Source of the DNA: Mycolicibacterium baixiangningiae
GTDB lineage: Bacteria > Actinomycetota > Actinomycetes > Mycobacteriales > Mycobacteriaceae
Assembly: GCF_016313185.1 (NCBI RefSeq)
Contig: NZ_CP066218.1
Coordinates: forward strand, 5,146,001 to 5,210,000
DNA: 64,000 nucleotides
Reading direction: 5' to 3'
Shown here: piece by piece, positions 8,364 to 16,873 of the stretch
Layout: each line of letters starts with the position of its first letter
How positions within the stretch are numbered: the first letter of the stretch is position 1
Translations under genes and position numbers: made by a program
Notes under the pieces: generated by a model
What the model was told of the DNA's origin: nothing
The model's database searches: none
The model's input: only the letters and a program-made list of their open reading frames with translations

Positions 8364-9476
8364 ATGAAGACCAACGCGGCCATTCTGTGGGAGTACGGGG
8401 GTGACTGGACGGTCGAGGAGATCGACCTCGATCCCCCCGGTGACGGCGAGGTACTGGTGTCGTGGGAGGCAACCGGTCTCTGCCACTCCGACGAACACGT
8501 CCGCACCGGCGACCTGCCGGGGCCGCTGCCGCTGGTCGGCGGTCACGAAGGGGCCGGCATCGTGCGTGAGGTGGGTCCGGGCGTCATCGGTCTGGCACCC
8601 GGCGACCACGTCGTGGCGTCGTTCCTGCCCGCGTGCGGACGGTGCCGCTTCTGCTCGACCGGACACCAGAACCTCTGCGACCTCGGCGCGATGATCATGA
8701 CCGGAACGCAACTCGACGGCAGCTACCGTCGGCGCGCCCGGGGACAGGACGTCGGCGTGATGGCGCTCGTCGGCACTTTCTCTCAGCATGGGACTGTGCC
8801 CGAGGCATCCGTGGTCAAGATCGACGACGACATTCCGCTCTCGCGGGCATGCCTGCTGGGTTGCGGCGTGACCACGGGGTGGGGCTCGGCGGTGAACACC
8901 GCCGACGTGCAGCCCGGTGACACCGTCGTCGTGGTCGGCTGCGGCGGAATCGGCAGCGGCGCGATCCAGGGCGCCCGCCTGGCAGGCGCGGAGAAGATCA
9001 TCGTCGTCGACCTGGTGGAGTCGAAGCGGGACAAGGCATTCCAGTTCGGCGCCACCCACTTCGTCACGTCGATGCCCGAGGCCACGGAGTTGGTCGCCGA
9101 CGTGACCCGCGGCGTGATGGCCGATTCGGCGATTTTGACCGTAGGACTGCTGGAAGGCTCGATGATCGAGGATGCGCTCAACATCATCCGCAAAGGCGGC
9201 GGCGTGGTGGCCACCGCGATCGCCGCGATGACCGACACCACCGCCAACCTCGGCCTGATGATGTTCACTCTCTTCCAGAAGCGCCTGCTGGGCAGCCTCT
9301 ACGGCGAGGCCAATCCGCGCGCCGACATCCCGCGACTGCTCAGCCTGTACCGCGAGGGCAAGCTACTGCTCGACGAGACCGTCACCCGCGAGTACAAGCT
9401 GGCCGAGGTCAACGAGGGATACGCCGATATGCGCGCGGGCCGCAACATCCGCGGCGTGATCATCCACGACCACTGA
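8364..9476 (+). CDS. Zinc-dependent, NDMA-type alcohol dehydrogenase
   Basis: A 370-residue medium-chain dehydrogenase. The catalytic zinc ligands are visible as GLCHSDEH near residue 38 and GGHEGAGIV near residue 60; the structural-zinc cysteines are in CGRCRFCSTGHQNLC near residues 91-105. The nucleotide loop VGCGGIGSGAIQG is near residue 193. The sequence is of the NDMA-dependent (nicotinoprotein) alcohol dehydrogenase type common in mycobacteria, in which NAD(H) stays bound. It has its own promoter and converges on fadA6, so it is an insertion inside the KstR2 cluster; a sterol role is unproven. Confidence 0.88.
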   Translation: MKTNAAILWEYGGDWTVEEIDLDPPGDGEVLVSWEATGLCHSDEHVRTGDLPGPLPLVGGHEGAGIVREVGPGVIGLAPGDHVVASFLPACGRCRFCSTGHQNLCDLGAMIMTGTQLDGSYRRRARGQDVGVMALVGTFSQHGTVPEASVVKIDDDIPLSRACLLGCGVTTGWGSAVNTADVQPGDTVVVVGCGGIGSGAIQGARLAGAEKIIVVDLVESKRDKAFQFGATHFVTSMPEATELVADVTRGVMADSAILTVGLLEGSMIEDALNIIRKGGGVVATAIAAMTDTTANLGLMMFTLFQKRLLGSLYGEANPRADIPRLLSLYREGKLLLDETVTREYKLAEVNEGYADMRAGRNIRGVIIHDH

Positions 9477-9498
9477 CGCCTGTCTCGCGAGAAGGGGA

Positions 9499-10647
9499 CT
9501 AGAGGCGCTCGATGATCGTGACGTTGGCGGTGCCGCCGCCCTCGCACATCGTCTGCAGGCCGTAGCGGCCGCCCGTGCGCTCGAGTTCGTTGAGCATCGT
9601 GGCGAAGAGTTTGGCGCCTGTCGCGCCGAGCGGGTGCCCCAGCGCGATCGCTCCACCGTTCGGGTTGACCTTCTCCGGGTCGGCCTTGGTCTCCTTGAGC
9701 CAGGCGAGGACGACGGGGGCGAACGCCTCGTTGATCTCCACGACGTCGATGTCGTCGATCGACAGCCCGGTCTTCTCCAGCGCGTAACGCGTCGCGGGGA
9801 TCGGGCCCGTCAGCATAAACACCGGGTCGGCGCCGCGGGCGCTGATGTGGTGGATGCGGGCGCGCGGCTTGAGACCGTGCTCCTTTACGGCCTGCTCCGA
9901 AGCCAGCAGCACCGCACTCGACCCGTCCGAGATCTGGCTCGCCACAGCGGCAGTCAGCCGGCCGCCCTCTGCGAGCGGCTTGAGCGATGCGAGCTTCTCC
10001 AGCGTCGACTCGCGCGGACCCTCGTCGACACCGAAGTCACCCACCGGGATGACCTCGTTGTCGAAGTGGCCGCCGCGGATGGCGCCGAACGCCCGCTGAT
10101 GGCTGGTGTAGGCGAACTGCTCCATCTCCTCGCGCGAGATGTCCCACTTCTCCGCGATCAGTTCCGCGCCGCGGAACTGGGAGATCTCCTGGTCGCCGTA
10201 GCGGTGCCGCCAGTTCTCCGATTCGCCTGTCGGCGAGGTGAATCCGAACTCCTTGCCCACCACCATCGCCGACGCGATCGGGATCTGGCTCATGTTCTGC
10301 ATGCCGCCGGCCAGGATGATGTCCGCGGTGCCCGACATGATCGCCTGTGCGCCAAACGAAATCGCCTGCTGACTAGACCCGCACTGCCGGTCGACGGTCA
10401 CGCCCGGCACCTCTTCGGGGTAGCCGGCGGCGAGCCACGCGTTGCGGCCGATGTTGCCGGCCTGCCCGCCCAGCGCGTCCACACAGCCGACGATCACGTC
10501 GTCGACGGCGCCCGGGTCGACGTCGACGCGGTCGAAGAGGCCCCGGAACGCATGCACGCCCAGGTCGATCGGATGCACATGGGCCAGCGAGCCGTTCCGC
10601 TTGCCGACGGGCGTCCGCACAGCGTCGATGATGTACGCCTCAGGCAT
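9499..10647 (-). CDS. fadA6: FadA6, acetyl-CoA acetyltransferase (thiolase)
   Basis: A 382-residue thiolase. The nucleophilic cysteine lies in VDRQCGSSQQAI near residue 89, the NEAFAPV motif with the catalytic Asn/Glu near residue 313 and the GHPLGATGA histidine motif near residue 343; the second cysteine is in TMCEGGG near the C-terminus. In KstR2 catabolism FadA6 cleaves the ring-opened keto-CoA produced after IpdAB. Its ATG lies inside the end of kstR2 (8-bp overlap) with an AAGGAG site in that gene, so the two are co-translated. Equivalent to Rv3556c. Confidence 0.92.
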   Translation of the reverse strand: MPEAYIIDAVRTPVGKRNGSLAHVHPIDLGVHAFRGLFDRVDVDPGAVDDVIVGCVDALGGQAGNIGRNAWLAAGYPEEVPGVTVDRQCGSSQQAISFGAQAIMSGTADIILAGGMQNMSQIPIASAMVVGKEFGFTSPTGESENWRHRYGDQEISQFRGAELIAEKWDISREEMEQFAYTSHQRAFGAIRGGHFDNEVIPVGDFGVDEGPRESTLEKLASLKPLAEGGRLTAAVASQISDGSSAVLLASEQAVKEHGLKPRARIHHISARGADPVFMLTGPIPATRYALEKTGLSIDDIDVVEINEAFAPVVLAWLKETKADPEKVNPNGGAIALGHPLGATGAKLFATMLNELERTGGRYGLQTMCEGGGTANVTIIERL

Positions 10648-11266
10648 GATGTGTTTCTCCTTCGGATGCGCCGGCGGTGATTCCGCCGAGGACTATGGCG
10701 AGGTACTGGCGGCCGACCTCTTCGGCCGTGAGCGGGCCGCCCGGCTGATACCAGCGGACCGACACCCACGTGGTGTCTCGGATGAACCGGTAGATCAGGT
10801 CGACGTCGATGTCGGGCCGGAAATAACCCTCCGCGATGCCCTGCTTGAGCACCTCGATCCACATCTTGCGCTGTTCCCGGTTGCGCTCCTCGACGTAGGA
10901 GAAGCGCGGCTGCGACGAGAGCCGCTTGGCCTCGTCCTGATAGATGACGACCTGGGCGTGGCGGGAGGCGATCGCCTCGAACGACGCCATGAACAGGCCC
11001 TTGAGCCGTTCGAGCGGATTCGGTTCGGTCTCGACGATCTGGTGATACCGCTCGAACAGCCAGTCCAGGAAACCGCGCAGCACCTCGTCGACCATCTCCT
11101 CCTTGGAAGAGAAGTGGTGGTAGAGGCTGCCGGACAGGATGCCCGCCGAATCGGCGATGTCACGCACCGTGGTGGCCCGCAGCCCGCGCTCGGCGAACAT
11201 CGTCGCGGCGAGGTCGAGAAGTTCGTCGCGCCGGGTCGGCGGCTGGCCGGCTGCGGATGCGGTCAC
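10640..11266 (-). CDS. kstR2: KstR2, TetR-family repressor of ring C/D genes
   Basis: A 208-residue TetR regulator. The DNA-binding helix-turn-helix is at about residues 26-50 (TTVRDIADSAGILSGSLYHH), followed by the ligand domain. It closely follows the remembered M. tuberculosis KstR2 sequence (Rv3557c). KstR2 binds HIP-CoA, the FadD3 product, and then releases its operators. I set the start at the GTG at 11266, overlapping the ipdF stop by 4 bp, instead of longer open-frame extensions. Its operon carries the upstream KstR2 box at 13213, so it is autoregulated. The PPE gene that separates kstR2 and ipdF in M. tuberculosis is absent. Confidence 0.93.
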   Translation of the reverse strand: MTASAAGQPPTRRDELLDLAATMFAERGLRATTVRDIADSAGILSGSLYHHFSSKEEMVDEVLRGFLDWLFERYHQIVETEPNPLERLKGLFMASFEAIASRHAQVVIYQDEAKRLSSQPRFSYVEERNREQRKMWIEVLKQGIAEGYFRPDIDVDLIYRFIRDTTWVSVRWYQPGGPLTAEEVGRQYLAIVLGGITAGASEGETHHA

Positions 11267-12051
11267 GGGTGCTGGCTCGATACCGAGATCACTTCGCCGG
11301 TCAGGTAACTGGAGTAATCGCTGGCGAGGAACGCGATCGTCGCCGCCACCTCCCAGGGTTCGGCGGCGCGGCCGAACGCCTCGCCTTCGGAGAGCCGGTC
11401 GAGCAGATCCGACGAACTCGTCTTCTCCAGGAACTTGTGCCGGGCGATGCTGGGCGACACCGCATTGATGCGCACCCCGTGCTCGACGGCCTCGATCGCA
11501 CTGCACCGGGTCAGCGCCATCACCCCCGCCTTTGCCGCGGCGTAGTGCGACTGCGAGTGCTGGGCCCGCCAACCCAGCACGCTGGCGTTGTTGACGATGA
11601 CGCCGCCGTGGTCGGCCTCGCGGAAGTAGCGCAGTGCGGCGCGGGTGGCCCGCATGACCGACGTCAGGGTCACGTTGAGCACGCGGTCCCACTCGTCGTC
11701 GGTCATGTCGACCACCGGTGTCTGGCCGCCGAGCCCGGCGTTGTTGACGAGAACATCGAGCCGGCCGGCCTTTTCGACGGTGGCGCTGATCAAGGCGTCG
11801 ACGGCTTCGGTGGACGTGACATCGCAGACCACCGAGTCGACCTTGCCGAGCCCGAGTTCGGTGAGCTGGTCACGGGTTTCGCCCAGCCGGCGCTCGTGGT
11901 AGTCGGAGATGACGACGTCCGCGCCTTCGAGCAGCGCGCGCCGCGCCGTCGTCGACCCGATGCCGGTGCCGGCAGCGGCGGTCACCAGCACCACCTTGCC
12001 GGTCAGCAGGCCGTGGCCGTCGATCTCCTTCGGCGCTTCTGCGAGATTCAT
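11263..12051 (-). CDS. ipdF: IpdF, 5-hydroxy-HIP-CoA-type dehydrogenase (SDR)
   Basis: A 262-residue SDR: cofactor loop AAAGTGIGS near residue 27, NNAGLGG near residue 105, active-site Ser in NNASVLGW and YAAAK near residue 171. Equivalent to Rv3559c, which oxidises the 5-hydroxyl of the CoA-activated HIP derivative. Its stop overlaps the kstR2 start and its start overlaps the fadE30 stop, so fadE30-ipdF-kstR2-fadA6 form one tightly packed leftward operon. Confidence 0.9.
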   Translation of the reverse strand: MNLAEAPKEIDGHGLLTGKVVLVTAAAGTGIGSTTARRALLEGADVVISDYHERRLGETRDQLTELGLGKVDSVVCDVTSTEAVDALISATVEKAGRLDVLVNNAGLGGQTPVVDMTDDEWDRVLNVTLTSVMRATRAALRYFREADHGGVIVNNASVLGWRAQHSQSHYAAAKAGVMALTRCSAIEAVEHGVRINAVSPSIARHKFLEKTSSSDLLDRLSEGEAFGRAAEPWEVAATIAFLASDYSSYLTGEVISVSSQHP

Positions 12052-13196
12052 CCCTTGGGCTCCCTGGGTAGGCCGAGCACCCGCTCAGCGATGATGTTGC
12101 GCTGCACCTCGTTCGACCCGCCGTAGAGGGTGTCGGCTCGCGAGAACAGGTACAGCCGCTGCCATTCGTCGAAGTCGCCGTCTTTCAGGGCCAGACCCGC
12201 AGCGCCTTCGACGTCCATCGCGATCTCGCCGAGTTCACGATGCCAGTTGGCCCACAACAGCTTCGACACATTATCTTGGCCCGGCTGCTCGACGTCCATG
12301 GTCGCGAGCGCATACGACCGCATCGTGCGCAATCCGGCCCACGAGCGGGTGAGCCGCTCACGGATCAGCGGATCGTCGGCGGCGCCGGTCTTCTTGGCGA
12401 GCTCCGCGATCCCGGACAGTTCGCGGGCGTATTCGATCTGCTGACCGAGCGTGGACACGCCGCGTTCAAAGGTGAGCGTGCCCATCGCGACGCGCCACCC
12501 GTCACCCGGTTCACCCACCACCAGCGACGCGTCGGTGCGGGCGTCGTCGAAGAAAACCTCGTTGAACTCGGAGTCACCGGTCAGCTGGATGATCGGACGG
12601 ACCTCGACGCCGGGCTGGTCGAGCGGCACCAGCAGATACGACAGACCGGCGTGCCGCTTCGACCCCTTCTCGGTGCGCGCGATGACGAAGCACCACTGCG
12701 CCCAGTGCGCCAGCGACGTCCACACCTTCTGGCCGTTGATCACCCACTGGTCGCCGTCGAGCACCGCGGTGGTCGCGACGTTCGCGAGATCGCTGCCGGC
12801 GCCGGGTTCGGAGTAGCCCTGGGACCACAGCTCGGTGACGTCGACGATCTTGGGCAGGAACCGCTCCTGCTGCTCGGGTGTGCCGTAGGCGATCAGCGTC
12901 GGGCCGAGGAGTTCCTCACCGAAGTGATTGACCTTCGCCGGCGCGTTGGCGATCGCGTACTCCTCGTAGAACGCGACGCGGTGCGCGACCGACAGCCCGC
13001 GTCCGCCGTGCTTCTCCGGCCATCCCAGACAGGTCAGCCCCGCCGCGGCGAGATGGCGGTTCCACGCCAGCCGCTCCTCGAATGCCTCGTGCTCGCGGCC
13101 GGGCCCGCCCAACCCCTTGAGCGCCGCGAATTCGCCGACCAGGTTGTCGGCGAGCCACTGCCGGACCTCGGCCCGGAACTCCTGGACCTCTATCAC
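12048..13196 (-). CDS. fadE30: FadE30, acyl-CoA dehydrogenase for 5-OH-HIP-CoA
   Basis: A 382-residue acyl-CoA dehydrogenase with the N-terminal helical domain, the FAD-binding region GYSEPGAGSDLA near residue 130 and the C-terminal YGGSNEVQRNIIAERVLGLP. Corresponds to Rv3560c, which introduces a double bond in the propionyl side chain of HIP-CoA derivatives. GTG start at 13196 gives an N-terminus (MIEVQEFRAEVRQWL) like the homologue. First gene of the leftward operon, 17 bp from a KstR2 operator shared with fadD3. Confidence 0.93.
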   Translation of the reverse strand: MIEVQEFRAEVRQWLADNLVGEFAALKGLGGPGREHEAFEERLAWNRHLAAAGLTCLGWPEKHGGRGLSVAHRVAFYEEYAIANAPAKVNHFGEELLGPTLIAYGTPEQQERFLPKIVDVTELWSQGYSEPGAGSDLANVATTAVLDGDQWVINGQKVWTSLAHWAQWCFVIARTEKGSKRHAGLSYLLVPLDQPGVEVRPIIQLTGDSEFNEVFFDDARTDASLVVGEPGDGWRVAMGTLTFERGVSTLGQQIEYARELSGIAELAKKTGAADDPLIRERLTRSWAGLRTMRSYALATMDVEQPGQDNVSKLLWANWHRELGEIAMDVEGAAGLALKDGDFDEWQRLYLFSRADTLYGGSNEVQRNIIAERVLGLPREPKG

Positions 13197-13212
13197 CCCT
13201 GTAGGCTAACCT

Positions 13213-13226
13213 ACCAAGCACTTGCT
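13213..13226. promoter_or_regulatory. KstR2 operator, fadE30/fadD3 divergent promoter
   Basis: ACCAAGCACTTGCT matches the KstR2 consensus AnCAAGnnCTTGnT at every fixed position. It lies in the 48-bp gap between the divergent fadE30 (13196) and fadD3 (13245) starts and can therefore control both operons. Confidence 0.9.
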
Positions 13227-13244
13227 TTGTTAGAGGGAGCATCA

Positions 13245-14780
13245 ATGACGACCGCCCCGAGGACGATCCCCGCCGTTCTCGACCGGATTGCCGAGCAGTT
13301 CGGCGACCGCGAGGCGGTGGTCACGGACGACCGTCGCCTCACCTATGCGCAGCTTCGCGACGAGGTGCGGCAGGCCGCGGCGGCGATGATCGAACTCGGC
13401 ATAAGCGCCGGCGACCGCATCGCGATCTGGTCCCCCAACACCTGGCACTGGGTGGTCGCATGCCTGGCCACCCACTACGCCGGCGGCGTCGTCGTCCCGC
13501 TCAACACCCGCTATACCGCCAGCGAGGCGAGCGACATCCTGGCCCGCACGTCCGCCCCGCTGCTGATCTCGGCGGGTGAGTTCCTGGGCGCCGACCGGAC
13601 CGCCGACCTCGACCGCACCGCGCTGCCGTCGCTGCGCCACATCGTGCGGGTGCCGATCGACACAAACGACGGGACGTGGGACGAATTCGTCTCGCGAGGA
13701 ACCGATCTGGGCGCGGTCGACGAGCGGGCAGGGGCCGTACGCCCTGACGACGTGTCCGACATCCTGTTCACCTCGGGTACCACCGGCCGCAGCAAGGGGG
13801 TGCTGTGCGCCCACCGCCAATCGCTCGACGCCTCCGCGGCCTGGGCCGAATGCGGACAGCTCTCCAGCTCCGACCGCTACCTCTGCATCAACCCGTTCTT
13901 CCACAACTTCGGCTACAAGGCCGGCATCCTGGCCTGCCTGCAGACCGGCGCCACGCTGATTCCCCAGCTGACCTTCGACTCCGAGAAGGCGATGGCCGCG
14001 GTCCAGGAGCAGCGCATCACCGTGCTGCCGGGACCGCCGACGATCTACCAGACGCTGCTCGACCACCCGAAACGCGCTGAGTACAACCTGAGTTCGCTGC
14101 GCTTCGCGGTCACCGGCGCCGCCGTCGTCCCCGTCGTCCTCATCGAACGGATGCAATCCGAACTCGACATCGACATCGTGCTGACCGCCTACGGGCTGAC
14201 CGAGGCGAGCGGATTCGGGACGATGTGCCGGGCCGACGACGACGCGGTCACCGTCGCCACGACATGCGGGCGGCCGATCGCCGACTTCGAACTGCGCATC
14301 GACTCACCCGACGAACACGACGCGGGCGAGGTGCTGCTGCGCGGCCCGAACGTGATGCTCGGCTATCTCGACGACCCCGAGGCCACCGCCGCGACGATCG
14401 ACGCCGAGGGCTGGCTGCACACCGGCGACGTGGGCACCGTCGACGACAACGGCAACCTACAGATCACCGACCGGCTCAAGGACATGTACATCTGCGGCGG
14501 ATTCAACGTCTACCCCGCCGAGATCGAGCAGGTGCTGGCCCGCCTCGACGGGGTCGCCGAATCGGCCGTGATCGGTGTGCCCGACGAGCGGCTCGGTGAG
14601 GTGGGCAAGGCATTCGTCGTCACCAAAGCGGGCGCCCACCTCGATGAGCAGACCGTGATCGCCTACACGCGCGAGCATCTCGCGAACTTCAAGACACCGC
14701 GTTCGGTGGAGTTCCTCGACGCGCTGCCCCGCAACCCGGGCGGCAAGGTCGTCAAACCGCTCCTGAGGAAGAGAGCCTGA
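13245..14780 (+). CDS. fadD3: FadD3, HIP-CoA synthetase
   Basis: A 511-residue ANL-superfamily acyl-CoA synthetase. The P-loop ILFTSGTTGRSKG is near residue 170, the adenylate motif AYGLTEASGFG near residue 312, the hinge region TGDVGTVDDNGNLQITDR near 393-410 and the C-terminal catalytic lysine in NPGGKVVKPLL. FadD3 attaches CoA to HIP, the product left after HsaD, and so makes the KstR2 inducer. The open frame continues far upstream; the ATG at 13245 is chosen because it has GAGGGAGC ahead of it and follows the KstR2 box. Abuts fadE31 with no gap. Equivalent to Rv3561. Confidence 0.93.
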   Translation: MTTAPRTIPAVLDRIAEQFGDREAVVTDDRRLTYAQLRDEVRQAAAAMIELGISAGDRIAIWSPNTWHWVVACLATHYAGGVVVPLNTRYTASEASDILARTSAPLLISAGEFLGADRTADLDRTALPSLRHIVRVPIDTNDGTWDEFVSRGTDLGAVDERAGAVRPDDVSDILFTSGTTGRSKGVLCAHRQSLDASAAWAECGQLSSSDRYLCINPFFHNFGYKAGILACLQTGATLIPQLTFDSEKAMAAVQEQRITVLPGPPTIYQTLLDHPKRAEYNLSSLRFAVTGAAVVPVVLIERMQSELDIDIVLTAYGLTEASGFGTMCRADDDAVTVATTCGRPIADFELRIDSPDEHDAGEVLLRGPNVMLGYLDDPEATAATIDAEGWLHTGDVGTVDDNGNLQITDRLKDMYICGGFNVYPAEIEQVLARLDGVAESAVIGVPDERLGEVGKAFVVTKAGAHLDEQTVIAYTREHLANFKTPRSVEFLDALPRNPGGKVVKPLLRKRA

Positions 14781-15923
14781 ATGGACCTGACGTTCGACGA
14801 CGCAAGCGAGGACTTCCGCGCCGAGGTGCGTGAATTCCTGTCCTCCCACCGCGACGACTTCCCGACGAAGTCCTACGACAACGCCGAAGGCTTCGAACAG
14901 CACCGGCGCTGGGACAAGGTGCTTTTCGACGCGGGCCTGTCGGTGATCTCCTGGCCGCAGCGCTACGGCGGCCGCGACGCGACGCTGCTGCAGTGGATCG
15001 TGTTCGAGGAGGAGTACTTCCGCGCCGGCGCACCCGGACGCGCGAGCGCCAACGGGACATCCATGCTGGCGCCGACGCTGTTCGCGCACGGCACCGATGA
15101 GCAGATGGACCGGGTGCTGCCGAAGATGGCCAGCGGCGAGGAGATCTGGGCACAGGCCTGGTCGGAGCCGGAGTCGGGCAGCGATCTGGCGTCGCTGCGG
15201 TCAACGGCGTCCCGCACCGACGGCGGATGGCTGCTCAACGGGCAGAAGATCTGGAGTTCGCGGGCGGTGTTCGGCGACCGGGCGTTCGGGCTGTTCCGTT
15301 CCGATCCGGAGTCGCAGCGGCACAAGGGTTTGACCTATGTCATGTTCGACCTGAAAGCCGACGGGGTGACCGTCCGCCCGATCGGCCAGCTCGGCGGCGA
15401 CACGGGATTCGGTGAGATCTTCCTCGACGACGTGTTCGTCCCGGACGCCGACGTCATCGGTGCGGTCGACGACGGCTGGCGCGCGGCGATGAGCACGTCG
15501 AGCAACGAGCGCGGCATGTCGTTGCGCAGCCCGGCCCGGTTCCTCGCACCCGCCGAACGGCTGGTCGCCCAATGGCAGAAGGACCGCAACCCGGCGTTCG
15601 CCGAGCGGGTGGCCGACGCGTGGATCAAGGCACAGGCCTACCGGCTGCACACCTTCGGCACCGTCACGCGCGTGGCGGGTGGCGGTGAGCTCGGTGCGGA
15701 ATCGTCGGTGACCAAGGTGTTCTGGAGCGACCTCGACGTCGCGCTGCACCAGACGGCACTCGACCTGCGCGGCGCGGACGGCGAGCTGGCCGACAACTGG
15801 ACCGACGGCCTGCTGTTCGCGCTCGGTGGTCCGATCTACGCCGGTACCAACGAGATTCAGCGCAACATCATCGCCGAGCGGCTGTTGGGTCTTCCCCGCG
15901 AGCCGAAAGGGCAAGCGAAGTGA
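14781..15923 (+). CDS. fadE31: FadE31, acyl-CoA dehydrogenase alpha-type subunit
   Basis: A 380-residue acyl-CoA dehydrogenase with WSEPESGSDLASLRS in the FAD-binding middle domain near residue 130 and IYAGTNEIQRNIIAERLLGLP at the C-terminus. Equivalent to Rv3562. In actinobacterial steroid catabolism such enzymes are heteromers, here presumably with FadE32 and/or FadE33, and act on a CoA intermediate after ring opening. Starts immediately after the fadD3 stop; its stop overlaps the fadE32 GTG by 4 bp. Confidence 0.9.
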   Translation: MDLTFDDASEDFRAEVREFLSSHRDDFPTKSYDNAEGFEQHRRWDKVLFDAGLSVISWPQRYGGRDATLLQWIVFEEEYFRAGAPGRASANGTSMLAPTLFAHGTDEQMDRVLPKMASGEEIWAQAWSEPESGSDLASLRSTASRTDGGWLLNGQKIWSSRAVFGDRAFGLFRSDPESQRHKGLTYVMFDLKADGVTVRPIGQLGGDTGFGEIFLDDVFVPDADVIGAVDDGWRAAMSTSSNERGMSLRSPARFLAPAERLVAQWQKDRNPAFAERVADAWIKAQAYRLHTFGTVTRVAGGGELGAESSVTKVFWSDLDVALHQTALDLRGADGELADNWTDGLLFALGGPIYAGTNEIQRNIIAERLLGLPREPKGQAK

Positions 15924-16873
15924 ACTTCGAACTCGACGATCAGCAGCGGGATTTCGCTGCCAGTATCGATGCCGCACTGACCGCCGCCGGTGTTCCGGCC
16001 GCGGTGCGGGCGTGGTCCGACGGTGACACGGCACCGGGCCGCAAGGTGTGGGCCACACTGGCCGACCTCGGGGTGACCGCGCTGATGGTGGCCGAAGAAC
16101 ACGACGGTATCGACGCCACCCCGGTCGACCTGGTGGTCGCCGCCGAACGGCTGGGCCGCTGGTGCGTGCCGGGCCCGGTGGCGGAATCCGTTGCGGTGGC
16201 GCCGGTTCTGCTGCGCGGCGACGAGCGCAGCGCGGCGCTGGCCGCCGGTGAGCTCGTCGTCACCGTCGCGCTGCCCCCCGCCGTGCCGCGTGCGGTCGAC
16301 GCCGACACCTCGGGGCTGGTGCTGCTCGCGCAGGACGGGACGGTCAGCGAGGCCACCGCCGCCGCACAGCACGAGTCCGTCGACCCCGCCCGCAGACTCT
16401 TCGACGTGAGCGCGTCCGGTGAGGCGCGTGACGCCGACGTCGCCCTCGCGTTCGAGTTCGGTGCGCTCGCGACGGCCGCGCAACTGGTCGGTGCGGCGCA
16501 GGCGATGCTCGACCAGTCGGTGGACTACGCCAAACAACGGCATCAGTTCGGCCGCGCAATCGGCAGTTACCAGGCGATCAAACACAAGCTGGCCGATGTG
16601 CACATCGCGATCGAGTTGGCCCGTCCGCTGGTGTACGGCGCCGCACTGTCGCTGGGCGACCGCTCCCCCGACACCGCGCGGGACGTGAGTGCGGCCAAAG
16701 TGGCCGCGTCCGAGGCCGCGCTGCTGGCTGCCCGCTCAGCGTTGCAGACACACGGCGCGATCGGGTTCACCCACGAACACGATCTGTCACTGTGGCTGCT
16801 GCGCGTGCAGGCCCTTCGCTCGGCGTGGGGCGATCCGACGTCGCACCGTGCGCGGGTGCTGGAGGCCTTCTGA
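15920..16873 (+). CDS. fadE32: FadE32, acyl-CoA dehydrogenase beta-type subunit
   Basis: A 317-residue short acyl-CoA dehydrogenase-like protein, typical of the beta partner in alpha2beta2 steroid dehydrogenases. The C-terminal helical domain contains YAKQRHQFGRAIGSYQAIKH near residue 198 and the HGAIGFTHEHDLSLWL region near residue 275. Start GTG overlaps fadE31, and the stop overlaps the fadE33 ATG. Equivalent to Rv3563. Likely pairs with FadE31. Confidence 0.9.
   Translation: MNFELDDQQRDFAASIDAALTAAGVPAAVRAWSDGDTAPGRKVWATLADLGVTALMVAEEHDGIDATPVDLVVAAERLGRWCVPGPVAESVAVAPVLLRGDERSAALAAGELVVTVALPPAVPRAVDADTSGLVLLAQDGTVSEATAAAQHESVDPARRLFDVSASGEARDADVALAFEFGALATAAQLVGAAQAMLDQSVDYAKQRHQFGRAIGSYQAIKHKLADVHIAIELARPLVYGAALSLGDRSPDTARDVSAAKVAASEAALLAARSALQTHGAIGFTHEHDLSLWLLRVQALRSAWGDPTSHRARVLEAF

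Noticed and set aside
12240..13244. N-terminal extension of FadD3 running through fadE30
   Set aside because: The extension is antisense to fadE30 and crosses the KstR2 operator; FadD3 starts at 13245 with a ribosome-binding site.
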